The position numbers and the translations under genes were made by a program. Source: Russula earlei (Eukaryota; Basidiomycota; Agaricomycetes; Russulales; Russulaceae). From it: a stretch of DNA of 64,000 nt. The notes beneath the pieces are model-generated. The model was not told the origin of the DNA, did no database searches, and saw only the letters and a list, made by a program, of their open reading frames with translations. The stretch lies in contig JAGFNK010000032.1 in assembly GCA_025769875.1 (NCBI GenBank), positions 124,001 through 188,000 on the forward strand. The letters are read 5' to 3'. Of this stretch, positions 1 through 13,121 are shown in pieces; position 1 is the stretch's first letter; the number at the start of each line of letters is the position of its first letter.

Positions 1-138
1 AACAACAAGAATGAGAGAGTGGAGGATGCCGAACAACGTTCCATAGTTGTTACAGAGGAAGACGCCCACCCACACCGGAGGCATCCCGAGTCGCTGCCGC
101 CGCTGGCCACTGCAGTTGATTATCGACGATCACGGTAG
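1..138 (+). CDS. 3' end of an unidentified upstream gene (partial)
   Basis: Frame 1 is open from the first base of the window to a TAG at 136-138. It encodes about 45 hydrophilic residues, rich in Glu, Arg and His, including VEDAEQRSIVVTEED and HPESLPPLATAVDYRRSR before the stop. The composition looks like a natural protein tail rather than random translation, and a + strand gene ending here would be convergent with the aminotransferase. No domain can be recognised from so short a piece. It may be the last exon of a gene lying mostly outside the window, or a chance open frame. Confidence 0.35.
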   Translation, partial: NNKNERVEDAEQRSIVVTEEDAHPHRRHPESLPPLATAVDYRRSR

Positions 139-696
139 TTGTGTCGTGTCCATATATCCACACGCGTGCAGGTCAAGGTCGTCGAGCCCGCAGGGGCGCC
201 AAAGGGGACAGGTCGCCTCGCGGGGTTTCGTCCAGTAGAGCCGCTATATAGAATAAACAAAAGAACGGCAGGGTCTACAAGGCTGTGGGAATGGAAACGG
301 GGCGTTTTCACGGGCCTGTCCGTTGCTGGTTGGGATATGGACATGCAAGCAAGTACATTGTTGTCCCTCAGATGGTGGAGAACAATAAGTAAGATGAGCG
401 AGCCGCCCATGGCACTGATGCACGTGTCTTGTTCTCTCCACCGTTGCACAATGGGATGATCAAAGTCGACGCAGAGGTTACCGTGGAAACGTTAGACATA
501 TACTAACTGACAGCAGGCCGTGACGGGGTCATCAGATGGGCGCATGCAAGAACCGAGAACGCCGCCTCACGTTGATAGTCACGGTAGCGTTCACATCGTG
601 TCGTCGTCGATACTCTATCACACATTCGTTTCATGTTAAATCTGCACAATTATGTGTATTGTTCTGACCGCAACGCGCTCAACGCAAACAGTAGTC
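139..696. other. intergenic, 3' flanks
   Basis: This is the interval between the putative tail of the upstream gene and the stop codon of aspartate aminotransferase. Small ORFs on both strands here overlap one another and show no recognisable domain. I see only 3' flanking sequence. Confidence 0.5.
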
Positions 697-2498
<1,802 letters not shown>

Positions 2499-3303
2499 GT
2501 TGGCGTGAGTCGATTTAAAAGGGTGCGGTGCGTATGGACGAACGGTGACTCACCGTTCGTTCGGAAAAATATCGTCACACGTGATAACTCGAATGTCTGA
2601 GGTCTGTGTCTGTCAGGGCCGAAGTTGGCAACAAAGACAACCTGTCAGCTAGTCACCGCTGGAGCCACCACCGGTAGAGGGAACTGCAGTAGTTGGGAGT
2701 CTGGCATTTCCGAAACCAGGTGACCCCTCGATTTTTGTATCGTTCTAGTAGCGCCCGCAGCCCGACCGCCGCCTCTCGTTACCCCAATTCAGGCAACATT
2801 GCGACGACGTAATAGCACGTATTTTCATCAGAAATGGTGACACATAGCGAGTCAACGCGAGGGTCGTTTACGCTCGGTGTTGGATGGGCCCTTCCCTTAG
2901 ACACCCACCGAAACGGTCAGCCTTACGTCACTTCACTCGCACACCACAAAAAAAAAAAAATTTGTTTGTTTCAGTCACGCGTTGGGAACGACCAGGTTCG
3001 ATACAAAAACGACGTAATCATCTACAGCGCAGAGTGCCCGAGATAAAAGAAAAAAAAAAGACAAAAAGAAGAAAATGCAGGGCAGGGATTAAGGGGGGTG
3101 ATAGATAATATCCAAGATGTCCATGAGTGAGATGCGCCAGAGTGAAAAAGCGTGTGTCGACAACGTATGAGGGGGTGCCCATTCGAGGGAGAGTTAAGGC
3201 GTGTATAGTGATGGGCCGTTGATAGATGCCGATGAGAGATCGGGGGAGTTCGAAGGCGATGTCGAGATATCTAGGGAACATGACGCAGAGGGGGGGGGGG
3301 GGT
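2499..3303. other. intergenic: aminotransferase promoter and AN1-gene 3' region
   Basis: Contains the 5' flank of the minus-strand aminotransferase (with the TGACTCA palindrome at 2538-2560) and the 3' flank of the AN1 gene. There are A-runs near 2948 and 3050 and a run of 13 G at 3290-3302, directly after the AN1 stop. No coding unit is supported. Confidence 0.6.
2538..2560. promoter_or_regulatory. Gcn4/CpcA-type site in a 23-nt palindrome
   Basis: TGACTCA at 2546-2552 is the consensus bZIP site for Gcn4/CPC1, the general amino-acid control regulator of fungi. Here it is the centre of a perfect inverted repeat with 11-nt arms around a single C. It lies about 48 nt upstream of the aminotransferase ATG on the minus strand. 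Placement before an amino-acid biosynthetic gene supports a real regulatory site; binding itself is inferred. Confidence 0.55.
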
Positions 3304-3601
3304 TCACGCAGTGGTCAGCTTGGATGTGACGATCCTCTCGCTCTCCAACTTGAGCTTGTTTCGATTGAAGGCTTGTTGCCGACAATCCTCTAGGTTATTG
3401 CACGCATGATGCTCTGGTAACCGATGCTGCAAAAGCCACATTCCCAGTTTTAGCAAAAAGGCAGGCAGGCAGGCCCGAACCGAACCGACGCACAGTCCCG
3501 CAAAAGTCAGAGCGGCAATGGGGGCAGTTGCCGATGATGCGCAGAGCGGCCTGGTTGCACTGCTGCTCGCCTTGGAATTGGCAACGCTTCTTGGCTGGCA
3601 T
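3304..3601 (-). CDS. small AN1-type zinc-finger protein
   Basis: Two exons joined by a 66-nt GTGCGT...CAG intron give a 76-residue protein starting MPAKKRCQFQGEQQCNQA. Cysteines at 7, 15, 26, 29, 34 and 45 and histidines at 37 and 43 (CPHCRSDFCGTHRLPEHHAC) match the AN1 zinc-finger spacing C-x2-C ... C-x2-H-x5-H-x-C. The C-terminus is a basic helix (RNKLKLESERIVTSKLTTA). AN1 fingers bind ubiquitin-related or Cdc48-linked partners and often occur in stress proteins. Single-domain versions of this size are widespread in fungi, with no settled function. Confidence 0.85.
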
Positions 3602-5015
3602 GTCTGTTTACGTCGAAGGCGTGTCGAGGTGCGCTTGGAGGATGCTGTGGAGGAGACCTAGAGTGAGCCAAAGCGAACACGGTGTGAGAGACGACGCGAG
3701 GATGCAGAGCGGAGGACAGACGACGTACGACGGGAGGGACGTGGGAGAGGAGACTTTGCTGATGTCGCAGCAGTCTCGGGTTGATTTATATGGCGGGGCG
3801 AGGGGGGACGCGTCAGCATGTGCAGTGATCTAAGATCGACGGTAACACCACCCACATGGCAAGTTCCGCGCAACAAGCCTCGTGTTCCCCGTGCGGACTC
3901 TCCCTACCGCCTCCCCGCGCAGAACATGTCCAGAACGTTCTCTCTCTCTCTCTCTCTCCCTCCCCAACATGCTGCAACCGCGACCCACTCCCGAGTTGCA
4001 GCAGTCCCATTCCAGACCGCCCTTTCTCTCCCCTCTCTTCTTTTTCGTCCGCACTGGGTCGTCGTTGCGTAGAGCCCAGCCCGCGGCTGTGGAGTTTCTG
4101 CGTCAATATCCAGCCGGTCAGCCTCAGCCTCGCTCGTTTTAACGGTTCCTGTTTCAGCTTTTCGCCGCACCGCCCGCGTCAGGCCCCGGTCAGGATCCCT
4201 GCAACCGCTTCGCGTACTTTGTCGCCGGCGCGACTCTCTGCAGCTCACCGATCTCCCGCCTGCAGTCTCTCGGTCACCAAGCGAGCTCCAGGGTTTGATA
4301 GGTACACCCGGAGGACGGGAAGCCCGCCCAGCTGCGTGCTGCGTGTACGGAACTCCTGGGAAGCGTTCAACAAATTATTTATCTCCCAACCAACCATCAC
4401 CGTCTGTCTCTGTTTCCACACGTGCCACCATCAAAAAAAAAAAAAAAAAGAGCGAAACCAAAAATTTCAGTTTCAGTCGCGTGACGCCACTTACCCCACC
4501 GTGGGTCCCTGTGGGCCGACCGGGATAACGTCGCTAAACCCGGGGCTATTTTCCAACCAGCGTCGGGCCACCACCATCGAGATTCCTCCGTCCGACACCA
4601 TCACCACCGAGATCGCACGAAGATCTAAACCGTCCCACCGGCCTTCCGTACATCGATCATCTCTCCCTACCGGTTCCTTCCTCGCATGCCCTTCGTTCAA
4701 CCCTTCGGTGCAATGGACACTGATGTCGTCAGTCCAACATACACTTCACTCCTAGACACACGTCATGCCAAGAAGGGTATCATTATTCAGTGCACTAGCT
4801 ATCTGAATGTAAATCGATCGTATGCTAACGGTACCGCATGTCCGACGAGACACGAATATACTTTATATAGCACAAAGACGCGGAACGAGTGAAACGACGA
4901 TTATGAACGATGCGATCAATACGCTTTAAATACATCGAAAGCTCAGATACTAGGGCCATAGGAGATGATCGGCATATAGGAGTAGGAGAGACTCTGCACG
5001 GCTCGGAACTTTGTT
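3602..5015. other. intergenic, CT-rich promoter region with a long orphan ORF
   Basis: A 1.4-kb gap between the AN1 start and the syntaxin stop. It holds a (TC)n tract at 3939-3957, CT-rich stretches typical of strong fungal promoters and an A-run near 4433. A + strand ORF of 299 codons (3856-4755) crosses it. That ORF is Ser/Pro/Arg-rich, has Lys codons from the A-run and shows no domain. It probably reflects a pyrimidine-biased strand with few stops. Confidence 0.5.
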
Positions 5016-6494
5016 TCACTGCTTCTTGTGGTTGTTCGCCACCTGAGTGCCAATGACGATGCCAATGATGGCGAGGATGATGAGGAATATGATGAAGCAA
5101 ATCCAGCGTTTTCTGCGTGCGGATTTCGCAGAACTGACAGCCTTCTCCGTGTAGCCAAGACTACCGAGTACGGTCAATCACGAATGTTCCTGACAGTTCC
5201 AGGCTACCCACTCACCCGGTTTCAACATCCTTCTCAACTTCGGTAGCCTGAGCCTCGATGGTGTTGATGGTTTCATCTTGTTCCTCAACCAAGATACTCA
5301 TCTGACGTTCCAAGGCATACGTGAGACAGGAAATCATCAACCACGCACGAAGAGACGGACGTCATTAAAAGTTGTGCGAGCTCAGCTATAGTCCGTTCGA
5401 TACGCTTGATGTCTTCGTGACGTTCTTGGACTTCACGATAGGCCGCGCGAGACTCGCCGTACCTGTTCGAGTTCATGAGCTGATAAAGCATTCAGCGTCA
5501 CCTAACAAAAGCAGGGGACGACGCGTACAGCTTGAGAGAATATTTGTCCGCCTTGGTTATCTTCGACGACGGCGCGCACTTCCTCCGGTGTTGCATCGGG
5601 CTTGACTGGAAGCGCAATCACCATCAGGGATGCATGAAACACAAAGTGAGACGAACCAATCTTGAACTGGCGCTCCATCCTCTGCTTGTATTTCTGCCTG
5701 TACTGTTGTTCTACCTGCTGATAATTTTGTATGGCCTCGACGAATTTCGACTTGACGAGTGCCGTCTATCGTTTATCACAAAAGTCATGGGAAGGTCAGA
5801 AAAATGGTGCCAGAGAGGAGAATGCCGCAACGCAGCACTGACCTGCTGCCTCTTGATCTGTGCTTCCCGTGCAGAACCACCCATGCGCTCAAGAGACTTG
5901 ATCCTTCGCTTGAGTGTTGAGCTGAGGGCGCTTGTCTCGTTGACGAGTTCATCCAGCTGTTGAGCGTTCCTTGCGGCCGCGGCATCATCAGTGTTGTTAA
6001 GCGACCTCGCGTGTAAGTCCGATACCCTGGCGACGTTGTCGTTGAACAGCCTTATACTCTCTTGGATGGAAGAAATCTATGTGAGACGAGTCAACAGGGT
6101 TTGGTCAGCCGAGAGAGCTGCTCATCCTGCTGTCGGAGAGGTGGGGAGGGCTACCTCGTCATAGAAACCAGCCATGGTGTCCCCGGCCATGTTCGACGTT
6201 AAATGCGTCGTGCTGGGGTTCACCACGTCGGACATCTCATAGCTGGCCTCGTCGTCTTGTTGGGCGAAGGGGTTTTGTCGGCGGGGGTACCCGCTATCAG
6301 AGTGTTGTGTTGGATAAGAACTGAAACGAAACGGCTTAGACTTGACACCAAAAGAGAAAACTGAATCGAGACATGCTTGCTAGAATAATTGCCCGCAGTT
6401 TGCTGAGCCTGGAGAGTGTGACCTGTCAATACGGTTGCTGCGAATCGGACATGGCAACACTGACTCTCATCGCCGCAAGTCGGTCTCTAGCCAT
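5016..6494 (-). CDS. SSO1: plasma-membrane syntaxin (Qa-SNARE, Sso1/2 type)
   Basis: A t-SNARE that drives fusion of secretory vesicles with the plasma membrane, pairing with Sec9 and Snc proteins. The first exon encodes MARDRLAAMR. Later exons give QQDDEASYEMSDVVN, an Habc helix region (SSIQESIRLFNDNVARVSD, SALSSTLKRRIKSLERM) and the SNARE segment (AYREVQERHEDIKRIERTI, then SILVEEQDETINTIE). A basic juxtamembrane stretch ARRKRW and a C-terminal anchor CFIIFLIILAIIGIVIG follow, ending NNHKKQ. The order and the conserved start are those of fungal Sso proteins. The best splice of the N-terminal region uses a GC donor (GCATGT, intron 6321-6376). Confidence 0.92.
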
Positions 6495-6936
6495 GGTGTG
6501 ATGGTGTGATGTATGTGTGGAGGAAAGAGTGCGAGAATGGAAGACTTAGGATCGTCGACAACAGTCAATGTTGAAGCGAATAGAGGAAGTAGTCGAAGAG
6601 GAATAGGAGAAAGAGAATGGAACGGTAGTAGATGGCCGTTCACTGTCAGCTGCACAGCACAACGTCGTAGCCGGCCAAACCCGCGAGCCTCAAGTCTATC
6701 GCGACTGCGCCCACTCCCCTCACTCCCACATATAGGCCTCCTTTCACAAAGGAAACCGCCGAGTCGCACGTAAAATTTCTGAATCGACTGTGAATGCATC
6801 GAGTTGGACTTTGGCGGGCATTAATTGTCTCCATCATTGACCGACCATCCACAGCTCCATGATGGAGATCACAACACCGCCAAAACCTTGTTTACCCCGC
6901 TATAGATCCGTCATAGCATCCCTTCCGGTTCCACCA
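6495..6936. other. intergenic between SSO1 and ARG4
   Basis: 442 nt holding the SSO1 promoter and the ARG4 3' flank, both minus strand. Short overlapping ORFs on both strands show no domain. Nothing else is supported. Confidence 0.6.
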
Positions 6937-8735
<1,799 letters not shown>

Positions 8736-9655
8736 CGTTTATGAGAAGCAGGTGTGTGTCTCCGATTTGGCAACTCACTTCGATCATTCTTTTCTCACAG
8801 CCCCCTGTCGGTGTCACCCCCAATTGACACGATGCTCAACCTCTTTCTTTCGCAATTTCAGCATCCAACTACAGTCTTTATCAACAGCGGGTATGACGGA
8901 TTACGCAAACCTCGCGGCCTGGGAAAAAAAAAAAAAAGAAAAAGAAAAAAAAGGCAAGCACAGCCGAATTGTGTGATACAACACGGAACCACGATCAAAA
9001 AAAAAATAAAGGACTGACTAAGGAAATGAGGATGCGTGCTGGAAACTCGAGCCGATGAGAACGGGACTCTTGATGATGGCGTGGTGATCAAGAAAAGCGC
9101 AAGGCAGACGGGCCCTCCACGCAAATCGATGCCGTTGTTCTGAGTTCCGAGTGGTGTCGTAAATTTCAAACTGTCCCTCAAGTTATACCACTGAATACAA
9201 GAACCCTGGGTTGGCGTTGGCACACGGCGGCGCACGGAGAGAAGTGCACTCCTCTAAAGCAGCAGCTGCAATCACAATTCTTACTGTTGCCGAGTCCATG
9301 ATCCTAATGTGTCCGTGATCAGATTTGGGAACGTGTCAGTGTGGTGTCAGTGTGGTGGTTGCACTCGAATCCTGATGCCACGCACTCCGGTGTAATCAAT
9401 TGGACCCCAGCGTAGGGCATTGAACCGTTTGATGATCGACGCTCTGTTATTACTGATATCTGAGGCAGCCCTGAATACTCCCTGAACAGGAACGCCATGG
9501 AAATTTACTGAGATGAACTTTACGTGGTACAGGTGTGATTGATTCTAGTGTCTAAACATAGTCGATTGTGACTGTGGCTCACCAGACCCAAGTCGGTTGG
9601 GTGGCTGGCTAGGCACTTTCTAAAATGCAGAAGGTGAATGGTATCATAGTATCAC
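8736..9655. other. intergenic between ARG4 and the MFS gene
   Basis: About 920 nt with the ARG4 promoter and the transporter 3' flank. A- and purine-rich tracts lie near 8925-8952 and 8997-9009. No ORF here has a recognisable domain or a convincing splice structure. Confidence 0.55.
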
Positions 9656-11464
9656 TTAGACTAGCCCTTTCCACCCCCGCCACAGGAGAATGCTTGCGGC
9701 ACAAGACAAAAGGGAAGCGCCCGTACTAACCCAGAAGGTGAAACTCCAGCATGTAACGCCTACGCAAATACCACTGCCTGCGTTGTTGCGGGCCGAGACA
9801 AATGCATAGAGATATGAAAAGAGGGGTGTCCCGAAAAGAGGAGCATAGGTTATTATGCCAAAATTGCGCCCGGAGTCCCTATTTCCCCAGACGCGGGACA
9901 CCACACTCGGTCTGGGTGGGAGGGATATCTATGAGCGATACGAGAGGATGGGAGGGGGGGGGAGTTACGTACAGAATTGTAAATGTGGTACCGTATGCAG
10001 TACCGGTTGCGATGCTGGATAAGTCATTGGAATAAAATTGGGCACAGAACATAAGGGTCAAAGCAACATACCTGAGCACCCGGAGGTCATCTGGGGTTCT
10101 GATAGCTAGCTCTAGGTAGACAAATACACCCGCCAGGAGAAGAGATATACCAGATAAGAGCGTAACTCTGCTAATTCGATACCTTCGTAGTGACGATGAC
10201 CTATCATCAGGTACATGGGATGTGAGAGGAGCTATCAAGTCCGCAAGAGGGCCAGAAAGAAGGCGCGAAAATGTGTTAGAGATGGAGATAAGGCGAACTT
10301 GAGTTGCAGTCATCGCTTCTGCGGAGGAGGCGAGGTACCTAATGCCAGACACGGATTCGGGGTACAGAGAAAGCACAATAGTTCCTATATTCGAGATGAT
10401 CATCTCGCACTGTAGAAGACCAGTCAAAAATACTCGTATTGCGCAGCCGAGCGGTGACTTACGGAACCAAGTATGATGAGTAATATAAGAATCAGGATCC
10501 AGAAATGAGGATCTCTGAACAGACGTAGAGCAGAACTGCTTCCTTCAACAGGCGTAGCCTGCACATCCGACCGAGACGGCTTGTTTGGCAAGAGGGGCTG
10601 GCGTTCGTCGGTTGAATTCTCCTCATCGTCACGAGGCGCAACTCTATCGAGAATTGACGCGCCTCTGTCGTGAGACTGGGGAAGGCGCAAGGTGAAGGCG
10701 CCAATAAGATTGACGGTTCCAGAAGCGACGGCCAAGAAAGAAAAGAAAAGGGTGACGTTCAAACCCGTGGAGGCATCGGTGAAATATTCTGAGGCCAGGA
10801 GCGAGAGGAAAAGCGGAGACAAGCCGAAGAGTGCCATGCTTGCTCCTGAAGCGGCACCAATATATTGAGGGAATGCTCTAGAGGCAGCAAAAAGAGACGA
10901 GAAGTATCTTTTGGATGTGAGGACAAGAGCTGACATTGGCAAAGATTCGACGTACGAGAACACCGTCCCGAGGCCCGACAGGAAGAAACAAGCAGCGAGT
11001 ATCCTAAAAGACGATTTAGATGGGGCCGCAATATCATCTGGGGTCTTTGCGATCTCAGCAGCAAAGAAACCGAAACCAGTAGAAAAGAGGAAGGAAGCGG
11101 CCAAGGAGCATGCCCAAGGACCATAATCATCGATTGTCTTCCCAACAAGAGCGGCGAACGGATATTGACCCATCATTCCACTGGGACAAGTTCAGAGAGG
11201 AAGCGTTTAATGGATAGCTGAGAATCTCACAGAAGTGCGATGGTTGTTAGCTGTGGCTGCGTGAGTTTGAGATGACGAGCGAGGGCCGGTGAAAGCAAAG
11301 GGAATGTAAAGATTCCGCCGGCAAAGAGACTACAGAAAAGAGATAAGAGGCTCGGAAGGATGCTCAAAGGCAAAGACGTACGCATTGGCGACAATTGAGA
11401 GGCAAGTGAAGAAGAGTCTGACATTGTGCAGCACGGACATGACGATGTGTCCGCCCCCCGCCAT
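9656..11464 (-). CDS. MFS transporter, Mch1/nodulin-like family
   Basis: A multi-span membrane transporter of the major facilitator superfamily. The N-terminus splices as MAGGGHIVMSVLHNVRLFF, SIVANALFAGGIFTFPLLSP and LTTIALLGMMGQYPFAALVG. A long exon then carries several hydrophobic helices, a hydrophilic central loop (DRVAPRDDEENSTDERQPLL) and a second half with NTFSRLLSGPLADLIAPL, a typical MFS inter-helix motif. It ends in the helix pair SFTFWVSTGASLLSCAA before GWKGLV. The GMMGQYPFAA block resembles yeast Mch1, a vacuolar monocarboxylate-transporter homologue with no proven substrate. Substrate and membrane are not determined here. It is divergent from ECO1. Confidence 0.85.
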
Positions 11465-11593
11465 GGGCGCTGAGAGTTTTTCAAATCGATGATAAGCACG
11501 TGACTGACGCGTCTGCCGTTCCGTTTCAATCAGCGTGTCGAGTCGAGTCGCGAGGCAAGTCTCCCCTCCGCCCTTGTTACTCTTATCCCCACC
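11465..11593. promoter_or_regulatory. 129-bp shared divergent promoter (MFS / ECO1)
   Basis: Only 129 bp separate the two start codons, so both promoters must overlap. The ECO1 side is CT-rich just before its ATG (a pyrimidine stretch around 11560-11590). Co-regulation is inferred only from spacing. Confidence 0.5.
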
Positions 11594-12760
11594 ATGCGAA
11601 CCTACTCCTCCCGCTCTTCTCGCGTGCCTCTGCGCTCCTCGTCTCCCTCCGACTTATCCTCTCAAGACGTCATTCCAAAAAAGCGTCCCCTCGCCGAACG
11701 TCTCGCCTTTCACAACACGCTCCAACCCGTCAAGCGCGCCCGCCGCACGATCGCCGCGAGCGTTTCCGCGCCGATCTCCAAGACCGGGCCGAGGCCGAAC
11801 GGGTCAAAGGTGAAGCCCCGGAACGGGCGCAAGGGCAAGGAAGATCGCCCGCCCAAGGGTCGCGCCGCCCTCACCCAGCTCCACTTCGCCCTCGACTCGT
11901 CCGTCCTCCGCACGTGTCCCCTCTGCGATCTCACCTACACCAAGGGCGCGCCGGAGGACGAGACGCTGCATCGTTCCCATTGCGCGAGGGTCCGACGGGG
12001 CATGCAGTGGCGTCGCGACGACGAAAGGGCGACCGCGGACGCCCAAGTCTCCGAGATCGCCACCGGCGTGAAGCTCAAGGACGGCAAGTCGGGCAGGGTC
12101 ATATCCATCAATGCCGAAGCTGGCGGGAAGTTGGGCTCAAAGGTGCCTTTTTTTTTTTTTTTTTTTTCTTTCTTTTTTCTCTTCGCGATGAAACTCATCT
12201 GACCGGAACGATCGATTGCTCACTTGAAGCTGTCCACGCTCCTGCACACGATATCCCTACACCTTTCCTCGCCTCCGCTAACCCGTGACGTGCTTCGCGT
12301 CTCGAAGGTGTACCTCTTCCTCCTCCCATCCGACAGGTCGCTCCCCTGCGAAATCATCGCGGGCTGCGCGATCGCCACCCACATCACTACCGCCATGGCC
12401 ATCGCTTCGCCGGCCGAGGTCCAAGGACAAGGACAAGGGTCGGCCACCGAAAGGTCGACGGAAGCGAGCCCCTTACCGCCCGCTACAGCTCGCTTGGTCT
12501 CCGTGGACACCAATTCCAGTCTATTTTGCAGGCCGGAGCCTCTTTCAACGCCGATGGGCATCCCACGAGTATTTGTACCCTCCGCATTCCAAAGGCGGGG
12601 CATCGCCCTTCGCCTGCTCGATGCCGCAGCTGCGACTTTTGTGCATGGTTGTCCTCTGAACCCTCGTCGCGGTGAGGTCGCGTTTACCCAGCCCACTGCC
12701 TCAGGCAAGGCGCTCATGGAGAAGTGGGGTGGAAGGGGTGTTCGAATATATCAAGAATAG
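11594..12760 (+). CDS. ECO1: sister-chromatid cohesion N-acetyltransferase
   Basis: Acetylates the Smc3 head to lock cohesin on DNA during S phase. Two exons (11594-12142 and 12230-12760) encode about 359 residues. The order is a basic, disordered N-terminus; a C2H2-like finger CPLCDLTYTKG...HRSHC near residues 113-135; then the acetyltransferase domain. The last includes SKVYLFLLPSD, GIPRVFVPSAFQRRGIALRL (the acetyl-CoA-binding Arg/Gly loop) and GEVAFTQPTASGKALMEKWG, which are the ESCO/Eco1 signatures. The 87-nt intron has a weak GTGCCT donor followed by a 20-nt T-run. Length and domain order match fungal Eco1. The gene is convergent with GLT1. Confidence 0.93.
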
Positions 12761-13121
12761 GAGGATGTCCTTATCTTGCCGAATGTCCGATCTCGAACTC
12801 GTTTAAGGGCTGCCTTTCAAAATTATATTATCTTCCCGCCGTTCATACCCGCCCATGTCGCCGTTCATGCCCGCCCGCGATGGGTAAATGTAGGTAGTGT
12901 ATATTTAATAGAAATCCTTGGTATGACTCCTATGCTCGGTTCCATTGCTGGGAAGCGAACAGGGGCTGTACAAGTCTCAGCATAACATTGACCAATTTAT
13001 ATCCGATAGATACTTGATACAGAACTCTCATTAATGAACGCTAGTGCAGGGAATCTTCCATCCTCGATCGAAGCTGACAGATAGAAAGGTTGCATAGGTC
13101 CGAAAAGGTAAGGCTTGAAAT
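12761..13121. other. convergent 3' flanks of ECO1 and GLT1
   Basis: 361 nt between two stop codons on opposite strands. AT-rich stretches could hold poly(A) signals for both genes. No coding potential is supported. Confidence 0.6.

Noticed and set aside
3290..3302. G-run as part of the AN1 coding region or a regulatory quadruplex
   Set aside because: It starts just after the stop codon. A single run of 13 G cannot by itself show a quadruplex, and length may be unreliable in the assembly.
11500..12288. 262-codon + strand ORF in another frame over ECO1
   Set aside because: Arg/Pro-rich overlap frame caused by high GC; the ECO1 frame carries the zinc finger and acetyltransferase motifs.
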